A stretch of DNA of 43,864 bases from Planctomicrobium piriforme (lineage in GTDB: Bacteria; Planctomycetota; Planctomycetia; Pirellulales; UBA1268). How positions within the stretch are numbered: position 1 is the first letter of the stretch; the number at the start of each line of letters is the position of its first letter. Made by a program: the position numbers and the translations under genes. Below are positions 6,989 through 15,541 of the stretch, in pieces. The stretch covers positions 1 through 43,864 of the forward strand of contig CAMBPQ010000022.1 of NCBI GenBank assembly GCA_945869735.1, in the 5' to 3' direction. The notes beneath the pieces were generated by a model. It ran no database searches and was not told the origin of the DNA. It saw only the letters and a program-made list of their open reading frames with translations.

Positions 6989-8434
6989 TTACGCCGGCCG
7001 CAGCCGCTTCATCATCAGCTTCTTGTAGTCCTCGACACCGGGCTGGCCGTAGGGATTCGTGCCGACGAGTCGGCCCTCGACGACGGTGGCGAGCATCAGC
7101 ATCTGCAGGAGTTGGCCGACCACGTGCTCGTCGACCCGCGGCAGAAGGATGTCGGCCGTCGGCCGCTTCGCCTGCGCGTAGGCCTCGTTCGTGCCGGCGA
7201 CGGCGGCGGCGAGCATCTCGGGCCAGGTTTTTCCCGCCAGGTCGTCGAGCTGGTCCTGATTGGCTGCGTAGGATCCGAGCTTCGGTAGCGAGATCGGATC
7301 ACGACGCGGTTCGCCGACCACGAGGTTTGTGATCAGCTTGTCGCGGCGGCCTTCCTGATGCTGCTGGCCACGCGAGTGAAGGTCGCGGGTCGTCACGGCC
7401 GTGAGCGGCGTTGCCCCCTTGCCGTCCTTACCGAGGCTCTCCGAGAGGAGCTGGTCGTACCATAGGCCCACGGCCTCGAGCCTGTTGCTCCAACTGGAGA
7501 GCACGCGGATCGTCGCGCCGGCCTCGACCTCGGCAAGGTGCGACACGGCCACGTACTGCAGCACTGGATTCTCCGCGACCGGCGCCTCGCGAAACCGGCG
7601 GTTCATTGCCGCGGCGCCCTCGAGCAGCCTCACGACGTCGATCCCCACGATGGAGGCCGGCAGCAGACCCACCGCCGTGAACACCGAGAACCGCCCACCG
7701 ACACCGTCCGGGATATCGAATCCGTCGGGGCAGCCGATCGCCTTCGCGAGTTCCGCGAGCCGGCCCGTCTTGCCGGTGATGGGCACGACGAGCGGCGCGA
7801 GCCGCGCGACATCACCGCCCACAGCATTGAGCAGCGTGGCGAGGAAGAGCCGCGTGGCCGCCGCGGTCTCCAGCGTGCCGCCGCTCTTGCTGACGATGAG
7901 CATGGCCCAGCGGTCGAGCAGGTCGTCGCCCCGCGGTCTGCCGGCAGGCGCGACCACATCGAGCAGCCCCTGCGCCGAGTCGTTGTCCATGTTGAAGCCC
8001 TCGAACGAGAGCCGAGGACGGCCGCCGCGCTCGCCGCGGGGGAGGTCGTTGTGGCAGGGATGGCAGCAGGCTTCGAAGAGGGCCCGTGTGCCCATGTAGG
8101 AGCCGCCGATGCCGAGCACGAAGACGCGATCAACGGCGTCGCGGATCCGCCGCGCCGTCTGCAGGATCGCGAACAGCTCGCTCTCGGGCCGCACGGTGCC
8201 GTAGGCCGCGAGGAGCCGGTCCGGTAGGTCGATGAACGCGGGATCGAGCGACTCTCCCGGCTTCGCGCCACCGCTCCGCCAGCGGTCGAGATCGGCCAGC
8301 GACTCGGCCCGCGCCGCATCAAGCCGGCCGGCAAGTCCGGCGACCGCGGCGGGCGAGACGGTACCGGCGGCAAACACGGCGGATGCGTTGTACTGGATCG
8401 GATGCTCGGACGGCTGCGGTCGGATGACGCTCAT
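6989..8434 (-). CDS. pgi: Glucose-6-phosphate isomerase
   Basis: 481 residues from the ATG at 8434 (GAGG about five nt upstream); the longer in-frame start adds 44 unlikely residues. It interconverts glucose-6-phosphate and fructose-6-phosphate in glycolysis and gluconeogenesis. Visible family features are the SIS-type phosphate-binding stretch VLGIGGSYMGTRAL, the SKSGGTLETAAATRLF loop, PDGVGGRFSVFTAVG, and the C-terminal SRGQQHQEG region with the conserved histidine. It is shorter than the E. coli enzyme but a normal size for the shorter bacterial group. It is divergent from apgM, another sugar-phosphate enzyme, with 120 nt between the starts. Confidence 0.93.
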   Translation of the reverse strand: MSVIRPQPSEHPIQYNASAVFAAGTVSPAAVAGLAGRLDAARAESLADLDRWRSGGAKPGESLDPAFIDLPDRLLAAYGTVRPESELFAILQTARRIRDAVDRVFVLGIGGSYMGTRALFEACCHPCHNDLPRGERGGRPRLSFEGFNMDNDSAQGLLDVVAPAGRPRGDDLLDRWAMLIVSKSGGTLETAAATRLFLATLLNAVGGDVARLAPLVVPITGKTGRLAELAKAIGCPDGFDIPDGVGGRFSVFTAVGLLPASIVGIDVVRLLEGAAAMNRRFREAPVAENPVLQYVAVSHLAEVEAGATIRVLSSWSNRLEAVGLWYDQLLSESLGKDGKGATPLTAVTTRDLHSRGQQHQEGRRDKLITNLVVGEPRRDPISLPKLGSYAANQDQLDDLAGKTWPEMLAAAVAGTNEAYAQAKRPTADILLPRVDEHVVGQLLQMLMLATVVEGRLVGTNPYGQPGVEDYKKLMMKRLRPA

Positions 8435-8554
8435 GGGAGCCTCGCTGAGGAGGGCTGTTTCTGGCGGGGCAAGCCACCGTGTAGATTCTGGAGGACGAAC
8501 TCTAGCCGTTCCCCGCGACGGCCGCCAAGCAAACCCCGAGCAAAACATCCCACC

Positions 8555-9760
8555 GTGAAAGAGCACGAACTCGTCCGCGAACTCGCCGAACAGAACGCCT
8601 CCAAGATCGTGATGGTCGTGGCCGACGGACTCGGCGGCCTGCCGATGCAGCTGGACGGCAAGACGGAACTGGAAACAGCCGCCACGCCAAACCTCGATCG
8701 GCTCGCAGCCCGGGGCACGTGCGGGTCGAGCGTGCCCGTGCTGCCGGGGATCACACCGGGCTCAGGCCCCGGCCACCTGGGCCTCTTCGGCTACGACCCG
8801 CTGGAGTTCAAGATCGGCCGAGGCGCGCTCGAGGCGACCGGCATCGGCTTCGAACTCGGCCCCGACGACGTCGCGGCCCGCGGCAACTTCTGCACGCTCG
8901 ACGCCGCTGGAACCATTGCCGATCGCCGCGCCGGCCGCATCCCTTCCGAGGAGAGCTTCAAGGTGGTGGAGCGGCTGCAGGCCGTGAAGATCGCCGGCGT
9001 GGAGACGTTCGTGAAGCCGGTGAAGGAGCACCGATTCGTCGTCGTGTTTCGCGGCAAGGGTCTCGACGGTCGCGTGGCCGACACCGACCCGCAGGCCGTG
9101 GGTGTGGCCCCGCTCGATCCACTGCCCGTCGACCCAGCGGCGAAGAAGACGGCCGAGGTGGCGAAGGAGTTTGTGCGGCAGGCCCGGGCGATCCTCGCCA
9201 ACGAGCCGAAGGCCAATGGCATGGTGCTCCGCGGCTTCGCGGCCAAGCCCGCCCTGCCCTCCTACGAGGAACTCTACGGCCTCCGCGCCGCGGCGATCGC
9301 CGTCTACCCGATGTACAAGGGGCTGGCCCAACTGGTCGGTATGAAACTGGTGGGTAAGGCCCAGACGCTCGACGAGCAGATCGACGAACTCGCAAAGTGC
9401 TGGAACGACTACGACTTCTTCTTCCTGCACTTCAAATACACCGACTCAACCGGCGAGGACGGCGCGTTTGACCAGAAGGTGAAACGGATCGAGGAACTCG
9501 ACCGGGTGATCCCGAGGATCGAGGCCCTGAAGCCCGACGTGCTGATCGTGACGGGCGACCACTCGACGCCGAGCAGACTCAAGAGCCACAGCTGGCATCC
9601 GGTGCCCACGCTGCTCGCCGCCGACACCTGCCGGCCCGACGGGCTGTCACGATTTTCCGAGCGAGACTGTCTCCGCGGTGGTTTCGGTATCTTCCCGGCA
9701 AAGCACCTCATGCTGCTGGCGATGGCCCACGCCCAGCGGTTCGGCAAATACGGGGCGTGA
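8555..9760 (+). CDS. apgM: Cofactor-independent phosphoglycerate mutase, archaeal/ApgM type
   Basis: 401 residues from a GTG at 8555, where coding character begins. It interconverts 3- and 2-phosphoglycerate in glycolysis without 2,3-bisphosphoglycerate. It belongs to the alkaline-phosphatase superfamily. Visible motifs are VVADGLGGLP near the start (first metal aspartate), LPGITPGSGPGHLGLFGYDP around the nucleophile serine, FHFKYTD-type HFKYTDSTGEDG, and GDHSTPSRLKSHSWHPVP for the second metal set. The length fits ApgM (about 400), not the 510-residue GpmI. An in-frame extension to 8402 is antisense to pgi and unlikely to be translated. Confidence 0.93.
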   Translation: MKEHELVRELAEQNASKIVMVVADGLGGLPMQLDGKTELETAATPNLDRLAARGTCGSSVPVLPGITPGSGPGHLGLFGYDPLEFKIGRGALEATGIGFELGPDDVAARGNFCTLDAAGTIADRRAGRIPSEESFKVVERLQAVKIAGVETFVKPVKEHRFVVVFRGKGLDGRVADTDPQAVGVAPLDPLPVDPAAKKTAEVAKEFVRQARAILANEPKANGMVLRGFAAKPALPSYEELYGLRAAAIAVYPMYKGLAQLVGMKLVGKAQTLDEQIDELAKCWNDYDFFFLHFKYTDSTGEDGAFDQKVKRIEELDRVIPRIEALKPDVLIVTGDHSTPSRLKSHSWHPVPTLLAADTCRPDGLSRFSERDCLRGGFGIFPAKHLMLLAMAHAQRFGKYGA

Positions 9761-9843
9761 ACGGCCCGGCAGACGCAAGGTTTTTGAAGTAGAGTCGGGC
9801 GAAGATCCCGCTCTGCAGCCATTTCTAGCCACATATCCACGCC

Positions 9844-10914
9844 ATGCCCCGCCCCACCGACGCCGACCTGTTTCAGACCTCGACGATGACGTTCGGCGAG
9901 CACCTGGAGGAGCTCCGCACCTGCCTGATCCGGGCGGCCGCGGGATTGGCGATCGCGATGGTGCTCGGGTTCTTCGTGGCCCGCCCTGTGGTGCACCTCA
10001 TCGAGGAGCCGCTGCGGCGGGCGCTCGGCGACTACTACTCGAAGCGGGCGCTCGAGACGGCCGCCGCCTGGCAGCCTCGCACCACCGGCGGCCCCGCCCT
10101 GCCCTACTCGCAGGAGGAGATCCGCGACGCCATCGAGACTCACGGCCTGTCGTTCGAACTCCGGGAGATCCACGCTGATCGGCTGGCCCGGTTGCTCGGC
10201 AACGAGGCAGCTGCGAACACGGCGGCGGACGGCGGCGGCAAGCCCGACTTCGACACCGACGCGCTCGTGCCGGTGCTCCTCTGGCAGCCGCTCTCCCGCG
10301 ATGCCCGCGTGAGCATCACCACGCTCTCTGCCCAGGAGGCCTTCGGCATTTATGTGAAGGCGGCGCTCCTCGTGGGCATCGTGCTGGCGAGTCCGTGGAT
10401 CTTCTACCAACTCTGGCTCTTCGTCGCCGCCGGCCTCTACCCGCACGAGAGGCGCTGGGTGTGGATGTTCCTGCCGATCAGCATCGGGCTGTTTCTCGCG
10501 GGCGTGTCCATCGCCTTCTTCTTCGTGTTCGACTTCGTGCTCGACTACCTGCTGCAGTTCAACGCCTGGCTGGGCCTCGACCCCGACCCTCGCATCAGCG
10601 AATGGCTCAGCTTCGTGCTCATCCTCCCGATCGGCTTCGGGCTGGGGTTCCAACTGCCGCTGGTGATGCTCTTCCTGGAGCGGATCGGCGTGTTTGACGC
10701 TGACACCTACGTCTCTCAATGGCGGATGGCGGTGCTGGTGATCGTGGTCGTGTCGGCCGTTCTCACGCCGGCCGACCCCTACAGCATGCTCTTCCTGGCG
10801 GCACCGCTCTGCCTGCTCTACTTTGGCGGCATCGCCCTGTGCCGTTGGTTTGGCAAGGCCGAGCGCAACGCCGCACGGCTGCGGCTGGCTCAGGCCACGA
10901 AGGCGAGCCAGTAG
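9844..10914 (+). CDS. tatC: Sec-independent (Tat) translocase subunit TatC
   Basis: Inner-membrane receptor for twin-arginine signal peptides. The hallmark HLEELR is at 20-25. Conserved FYQLWLFVAAGLYPHERR is at 187-204, and further membrane helices run to about 335. At 356 residues it is about 100 longer than E. coli TatC. The excess lies in the first periplasmic loop (about 61-160), a hydrophilic segment between helix 1 and helix 2. No tatA/B is adjacent. Tat substrates are expected in this genome; one candidate, an RRSFLG protein, is encoded at 29556. The 3' end overlaps the convergent DUF420 gene by 25 nt. Confidence 0.95.
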   Translation: MPRPTDADLFQTSTMTFGEHLEELRTCLIRAAAGLAIAMVLGFFVARPVVHLIEEPLRRALGDYYSKRALETAAAWQPRTTGGPALPYSQEEIRDAIETHGLSFELREIHADRLARLLGNEAAANTAADGGGKPDFDTDALVPVLLWQPLSRDARVSITTLSAQEAFGIYVKAALLVGIVLASPWIFYQLWLFVAAGLYPHERRWVWMFLPISIGLFLAGVSIAFFFVFDFVLDYLLQFNAWLGLDPDPRISEWLSFVLILPIGFGLGFQLPLVMLFLERIGVFDADTYVSQWRMAVLVIVVVSAVLTPADPYSMLFLAAPLCLLYFGGIALCRWFGKAERNAARLRLAQATKASQ

Positions 10915-11423
10915 AAGACCGTGCCCGTGACGGCGGTGAGCACGAGGTCGGCGGCGGCGAGTCTGGCCATCGACCGGTGCCTGGGGCCGTGCGTGCCCGG
11001 CGTTGGCGGCGACGGGAAGCGGACAATCGCCTCCCAGAAGACCCACGCCAACAGCACGAACGTCGACACCGCAAACACGAGATGGATGCCGAGCGCCACG
11101 AGCACGCCGGCCGGCCACCACGCATTGCGTTCCGCGGCCCACGGCGGGCCCCCGGCGGCGCGTGCCTTCCAGTCGCTCAAGAGCCGCACATCGATCTCGA
11201 AGACGACGATCGCGGCGAACAACACCGCCATGATGAAGAACTGCAGCCGCTTGTGGGCCAGATAGCGGCCCCGGCGGACGAGCGCGATGCTCCATGCGAG
11301 CACGGGCAGGAGGGCGATGAGCCCCACGAGCACCACATCCATCCCGATCGACGCCCGCGTGCCCAGAAATCCATCGATGCCCTGGACCGGTACGACGGCG
11401 GTCTCGGCTGTGTCGCTGTTCAA
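10890..11423 (-). CDS. DUF420 integral membrane protein
   Basis: 177 residues from a TTG at 11423 that has GAGGA about seven nt upstream; upstream in-frame sequence overlaps the tRNA gene and is not coding. At least four hydrophobic segments are visible (VVLVGLIALLPVLAWSIAL, FFIMAVLFAAIVVFEI, VLVALGIHLVFAVSTFVLLAWVF, LVLTAVTGTVFYWLAFVA). Conserved histidines occur in AHKRLQF and ALGIHLVF. The DUF420 family includes Bacillus CtaM (YozB), needed for cytochrome oxidase maturation. No oxidase genes are in this window, so a similar job here is only a suggestion. The gene is divergent from tRNA-Leu. Confidence 0.82.
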   Translation of the reverse strand: MNSDTAETAVVPVQGIDGFLGTRASIGMDVVLVGLIALLPVLAWSIALVRRGRYLAHKRLQFFIMAVLFAAIVVFEIDVRLLSDWKARAAGGPPWAAERNAWWPAGVLVALGIHLVFAVSTFVLLAWVFWEAIVRFPSPPTPGTHGPRHRSMARLAAADLVLTAVTGTVFYWLAFVA

Positions 11424-11466
11424 GGTCTCTTCCTCAGGAGGTGTGCGGACAGGTAGTGTAGACCTG

Positions 11467-11552
11467 GGCCGAGTGGCGAAACTGGCAGACGCACGGGACT
11501 TAAAATCCCGTGGAGAGCGATCTCCGTGCGGGTTCGATCCCCGCCTCGGCCA
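11467..11552 (+). tRNA. tRNA-Leu (anticodon UAA)
   Basis: An 86-nt class II tRNA. The acceptor arms GGCCGAG (11467-11473) and CTCGGCC (11545-11551) pair perfectly, with discriminator A at 11552. The anticodon stem is CGGGA/TCCCG with loop cttaaaa, anticodon TAA at 11501-11503. A long variable arm (ggagagcgatctcc) and the T arm GCGGG-TTCGATC-CCCGC follow. CCA is not encoded. It is a single copy with no tRNA neighbours. Confidence 0.97.
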
Positions 11553-11674
11553 TTCCAAGTGCATGAATCTAGGGGTGCAGAAGCCGCTCTTGCCGCCGCG
11601 TCGAGGGGCCCGCTATCACTCTGCCCCCCGCAGGCCCTCGCGACCGGCCCGGCCCTCACCCCCTCGACAACGCG

Positions 11675-11917
11675 ATGCCACTGCCACCTCACACGCAGAT
11701 TGATCCGCCGGCGGCGGTCCGCCCCGGGCAGCCCCCTGTCTGGCTGCCCTGGCTGTTGGCCCCGGCCTTCCTTCTCCTGCCGATGGCTGGCTGCGGAGCT
11801 GCCGCTGCCCTCCGTCGCCCCGCCGCGACGGCTGCGAAGACGGCCCAGGAGATTCCCACGCCCGGCCCTGTCGCTCCGATGACAACGGTCGTGACGATGG
11901 TGCAGCCCCGTCGGTGA
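11675..11917 (+). CDS. Possible small lipoprotein
   Basis: 80 residues. A proline-rich N-terminus leads into a hydrophobic segment and a lipobox (WLLAPAFLLLPMAGC), then a short Ala/Pro/Thr-rich tail. Small low-complexity lipoproteins of this type are common in planctomycetes, but there is no recognisable domain and no strong ribosome site. The open frame could be chance in GC-rich DNA. It lies downstream of the tRNA and 85 nt before the chemoreceptor gene. Confidence 0.42.
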   Translation: MPLPPHTQIDPPAAVRPGQPPVWLPWLLAPAFLLLPMAGCGAAAALRRPAATAAKTAQEIPTPGPVAPMTTVVTMVQPRR

Positions 11918-12002
11918 GTTCCACACCGTCAGGTGGCGTGGAGCCGTTCGGCGAACTAGTTTTCCTTCAGGGATTCGGTCCCGGATCCCTCGGAGAACGC
12001 GG

Positions 12003-14000
12003 ATGTCATTTCGATCCCGGATCGCCCTCGTGGCCGCCGCACTCGTGCTGGCCGCGGTCGCTGTCAGCACGCTCCTCCAGACGCTCGTAGCCCGCAGTGC
12101 CATCCTGGAGCAGACCCGGACGGGAGGCGACCGGATCGCCGGCATGCTCGCCCGAGTGGCCGCGTTCGCCGAGGACGTGCCCGGCCATGTGGAGGACGAG
12201 ATCGGCCGGCACATGATCGCCGAGGCCCGGCTGCTCGCGGCGTATGTGGCTGCCGCGGAGAAGGCCGGCATCGGCCGAGATGCGATCGTGGGGCAGCTCC
12301 GCGCGGTGGCGGCCGACACGGTCGTCGACCACTTGCTCGTCACCGATTCCGAGGGCATCGGCTCGATCGACACGGAAGTTCATGACCAACCTTTTGTCTT
12401 TCTTCCAGACGCCGCCAAGCAGCCGGAGGCCCATGTCTTCCACCGCCTGCTCACGGGCGACACGCCGAGTGTGGTGCAGAAGGCGCAGAAGCGCGACCAG
12501 GACGGCAGGGTCTTCAAATACGCGGGCGTGGGTGGTGTCGACAAGCCGCGCATCGCGGAAATCGGCATGGAGGCGACGTTCCTCGAACGACTCGACCGCA
12601 ATCTTGGCGTCAGCCGGCTCGTCAGCGAACTCGTGGGTGGCGACGTCATCGAGGTACAGATTCTCGATCAGCGGCTGGCGCCGTTGGTGACCCGCCGCCT
12701 CGATCCTGCGGGCAACGCATCCGACGCGCCGCTGGCGCTTCAGCAAGCCGACGCCGCACTCGTCCGCGACTGCATGACGTCTGGCCGACCCACGGGTCGC
12801 TTCACGGGCGAGGGCTACCGTGCCGCGGCTCCGGTGGCCCGTGCCGACGGCCGCTCGGCGGGTGCCGTGCTCGTGACCATCTCGACCCTCTCCAGCCGGA
12901 ACGTGCTCTGGTGGCAGGCGGCTGGGGCCGCGGTCTCGGCGCTGTTCGTCGGCCTGCCGGCGGTGCTGGCGGCGGTCTGGCTGGCCCGCTCGATCGCGGA
13001 GCCGGTAGGCCGCGCCCTCGCGGTCGCGGAGGCGATCGCAGCGGGCGACCTGACCCAGCGGGTGCCTCCCGGGGGGGCTCACGAGATGGGGCGGTTGCTC
13101 GGGTCGTTCCAGCGGATGACACAGTCGCTCGGCGGCCTGATTGGCCGGATCCAATCGGCGGGCGAGCGTCTGTCGAGCGTCGAGGCCGATGCCACGTCGG
13201 CTCTCGGCCGGCAGGAGCGGGCCGTCCGCGGCTTCAGCGGGTCTGCCAACGACATCTCCGCGGCGGTGACCGAGATTTCGACCACCAGCGAACAACTCCT
13301 CGACGCGACCAACGGTGTGATGGTTATCGCCCGCGAGGCTGCCCAGGTCGCCGAACAGGGCCGGGGAGGCCTCGAGAGCATGACGGCGTCGATGGAGCAC
13401 CTCGACGAGGCGATGAACGCCTTCACCCGCAAACTCGCGACGATCAGCCAACGGGCCAGCGGCATCACGTCGGTCGTGACGACGATCGCCAAAGTCGCAG
13501 ATCAAACCAACCTGCTGTCGGTCAATGCCACGATCGAGGCCGAGAAGGCGGGCGAGTCGGGGCGAGGCTTCAGGATCGTCGCCCAGGAGATCAGACGGCT
13601 TGCCGATCAGACCGCGCTCGCCACCAAGGACATCGAGCGGATGGTGCGCGACATGCAGGCCGCCGTGGCCAGCGGCACGATGGAGATGGACCGCTTCCGC
13701 AACGAAGTCAGCGGCCGGATCGGGGAGGTGGCCCAGGTGAGCGAGAAGCTGGGCCGGATCATCGAACCGGTGCAGGCCGTGACGCGGTCGCTGGAGACCG
13801 TCCACGGTGGTATGGAGTCGCAGTCGCAGGGGGCCAAGCAGATCCGCGATGCCATGGAGACACTGCGGGCCGACGCCGGGGAGTCGGCAGCATCCCAGGC
13901 CGTATTTTCGGCGTCGCTGGCCGAACTTCGACGCTCGATCGCCGAACTCAACGCCGAAGTGGCCCGGTTCCGCACCCGCCAGGAAGACCGACCGGCCTAG
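12003..14000 (+). CDS. Methyl-accepting chemotaxis protein with WspA-like signalling domain
   Basis: 665-residue transmembrane chemoreceptor. TM1 is about 6-29, a periplasmic sensor follows (about 30-300, with a Cache-like stretch VVDHLLVTDSEGIGSIDTEV near 107-126), TM2 is about 303-328, HAMP about 328-381, and the coiled-coil signalling domain 390-660. The hairpin tip near 500-525 reads QTNLLSVNATIEAEKAGESG, then RRLADQTALATKDIERMVRDMQ. These are features of the WspA-type receptors of Pseudomonas, which feed diguanylate cyclases rather than flagella. No che or wsp genes are next to it, so the output is open. A ribosome site (cggag) sits seven nt before the ATG. It is followed by repeat family B. 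Confidence 0.9.
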   Translation: MSFRSRIALVAAALVLAAVAVSTLLQTLVARSAILEQTRTGGDRIAGMLARVAAFAEDVPGHVEDEIGRHMIAEARLLAAYVAAAEKAGIGRDAIVGQLRAVAADTVVDHLLVTDSEGIGSIDTEVHDQPFVFLPDAAKQPEAHVFHRLLTGDTPSVVQKAQKRDQDGRVFKYAGVGGVDKPRIAEIGMEATFLERLDRNLGVSRLVSELVGGDVIEVQILDQRLAPLVTRRLDPAGNASDAPLALQQADAALVRDCMTSGRPTGRFTGEGYRAAAPVARADGRSAGAVLVTISTLSSRNVLWWQAAGAAVSALFVGLPAVLAAVWLARSIAEPVGRALAVAEAIAAGDLTQRVPPGGAHEMGRLLGSFQRMTQSLGGLIGRIQSAGERLSSVEADATSALGRQERAVRGFSGSANDISAAVTEISTTSEQLLDATNGVMVIAREAAQVAEQGRGGLESMTASMEHLDEAMNAFTRKLATISQRASGITSVVTTIAKVADQTNLLSVNATIEAEKAGESGRGFRIVAQEIRRLADQTALATKDIERMVRDMQAAVASGTMEMDRFRNEVSGRIGEVAQVSEKLGRIIEPVQAVTRSLETVHGGMESQSQGAKQIRDAMETLRADAGESAASQAVFSASLAELRRSIAELNAEVARFRTRQEDRPA

Positions 14001-14165
14001 AGCGCACCCGCCTCTGGTGGAGCGGCGAGATGGCACCTTGGAGGAGGTAGGCGAGGGGGTCGGCGAACGCTCGAGGAGCACCTGAGCCGCCGCGGCGATA
14101 GAGCGACGAGACTTTTGTCGCCCCCGAGCCGGCGACACACGTAAGTCGAATCCGCTCTCAGCCAA
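14001..14165 (+). repeat. Dispersed repeat family B, copy 2
   Basis: This fills the 181-nt gap between the convergent chemoreceptor and thioredoxin-like genes. Positions 14084-14117 (34 nt, beginning gagccgccgcggcgataga and ending gagacttttg) are identical in reverse complement to 34419-34452. Flanking similarity extends both ways. On either strand it has no open frame of note. It is GC-rich and self-complementary in places, so a bidirectional terminator or structured RNA is possible. Confidence 0.72.
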
Positions 14166-14181
14166 GCCGGCGGCGGAGCGG

Positions 14182-15117
14182 CTACCGGCGGGCGTCGAGC
14201 TCCCGGGAGGCCTGTCGGTTGGCCAGAAACCGCCGCAGACCGCTGACGATCCGGGTTGCCGACTGCGATCCTGACTCGGTGTGGATGGGCGTCTCGCCGT
14301 CCTCGGTGACGATCACCTCCACCCCTTCGGGAGCGAGTTCGGTGCCCCCCAGCAGGTCTTCGGTGACGCCGGAGGGAGTCGCCGCGGCCTCGTCCCGCGG
14401 GGGAACTTGGGCGACCACGAAGTTGTTGCGGGCCAGCGAATCGAACTCCGGATCCTGAATCAGGGTGGCGACCCGGGTTTTGGCCTCGGAATCGCTGGGC
14501 CGCGAGACCAGAAGCAGCATCGGTCGCCGGGAATCGCGGGCCGTTTCCACGGCCTTGTCGAGCGAGGAGAGAATCTTGCCGTCCTCGCTGTCCTGGCTCG
14601 GCTTTTCAGCCAGAACTGGGGCAGGCACGTGCTTGTCGAAGGCCGCCAACCAGGCCTCCGGGGCTTGGCCGTGATACCCCGACTGCCCCATGATCCTGGA
14701 CCCGTCTGGGGCGATCAGGACGGTGTTGGGGAACGTCCGGACGCCGTATTTGATGCACACCCGCGACCGGGCATTCCGCTCTTCCTGCGAAATACCCTGC
14801 TGGGGAAGGTCGATCATCAGCAGGACGACCCGGTTCGCGGCCCAAGCCAGGAACTGATCGGTTTCCAGCACTTTCTTTTCCAAGGTCACGCAGTGGGGGC
14901 ACCAGTCGCTGCCCGTGAAGATGGTCAGGACTGGACGGCCGGACTGCTCGGCGGCTGCCATCGCGTCCTCGTAGTCCCGCAGCCAGTGGTCGCCGGCCTG
15001 GACTGACCCCATGCCGGCGAAAATCGCGGCTATGACGGCGATCCAGCGGGCCAAGCCTCCGGTCCGCGGAGCCAGCGGCGAAAACTGAAATCTTCCCGTA
15101 GCGTTGCTCAAACTCAT
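14182..15117 (-). CDS. Secreted thioredoxin-like protein (WCPHC)
   Basis: 311 residues with a ribosome site GGAGG nine nt before the ATG. A hydrophobic export segment lies at about 24-41 (WIAVIAAIFAGMGSVQAG). A thioredoxin fold follows, with the active site W72-C73-P-H-C76 and a cis-proline region in GVRTFPNTVLI. The dipeptide P-H is the DsbA-type pair, more oxidising than thioredoxin's G-P, although the fold looks closer to thioredoxin-family folds. Residues about 160-300 form a second, cysteine-free domain that may be a degenerate thioredoxin repeat (RRPMLLLVSRPSDSEAKTRV). Probably a periplasmic disulfide enzyme; partners are not visible. Confidence 0.85.
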   Translation of the reverse strand: MSLSNATGRFQFSPLAPRTGGLARWIAVIAAIFAGMGSVQAGDHWLRDYEDAMAAAEQSGRPVLTIFTGSDWCPHCVTLEKKVLETDQFLAWAANRVVLLMIDLPQQGISQEERNARSRVCIKYGVRTFPNTVLIAPDGSRIMGQSGYHGQAPEAWLAAFDKHVPAPVLAEKPSQDSEDGKILSSLDKAVETARDSRRPMLLLVSRPSDSEAKTRVATLIQDPEFDSLARNNFVVAQVPPRDEAAATPSGVTEDLLGGTELAPEGVEVIVTEDGETPIHTESGSQSATRIVSGLRRFLANRQASRELDARR

Positions 15118-15339
15118 CGTTGTTTGCCTCCCTGCCTTCCCATACCCACTTCATCGGGCGGAAAGGATCCGACCCAAGAGGGTTCGTGGGATGAAACATG
15201 CAAAAAAGGCTAGCCGACGCGTCCAAACCTGTAAAACTCTGAGGCTTGTGCAGATTACGCACCTTGCCTGTCTTCTCTGGAATGGTGGTGAACGCTGGAC
15301 TTACGTCGCGCCGAGGGCTGCCCGAAAGCTACGGAAAAT

Positions 15340-15465
15340 ATGCGAGGCAGCTTCCCGGGCGTCTCATGCCTCCCCTCCCTCCTCACGATCGGGAGCGTGG
15401 GGGAGCGTTCCTTCCCGTCAAGAAGCCCCTCGTGCCAGCGCGGGGAATACGGGCAGCCCGCAAAA
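15340..15465 (+). repeat. Dispersed repeat family A, partial copy 3
   Basis: Within the 424-nt gap 15118-15541, cttcccgggcgtctcatgcc, then ctcctcacgatc, then cccgtcaagaagcccc and gcgcggggaatacggg follow the same order as the second half of a family A unit (compare 128-230). The rest of the gap (15118-15340) holds only the leader of the thioredoxin-like gene; I see nothing else in it. Confidence 0.6.
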
Positions 15466-15468
15466 CGG

Positions 15469-15498
15469 CGAGGCCCACCGTTGCCGGTGGGCCTCGCT
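15469..15498 (-). terminator. Strong hairpin terminator downstream of the porin
   Basis: A perfect 13-bp stem (gcgaggcccaccg / cggtgggcctcgc) with a four-base loop, 43 nt after the porin stop. On the minus strand it is followed by cgttttgc, a weak T-run; on the plus strand by tttgatt. No gene reads into it on the plus strand, so it most likely ends porin transcripts. Confidence 0.75.
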
Positions 15499-15541
15499 TT
15501 GATTCCGCTCCACTCATGCCGTCTGGCTGACGGCCGTGAAG

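Noticed and set aside
9409-11295. 628-codon open frame across apgM, tatC and the DUF420 gene on the minus strand
   Set aside because: Antisense to two certain genes and repetitive in His, Glu and Arg; a composition artefact.
12006-14165. 719-codon open frame antisense to the chemoreceptor
   Set aside because: It mirrors the chemoreceptor codons, its sequence is His/Arg/Gly-rich without domains, and long antisense frames are expected at this GC content.
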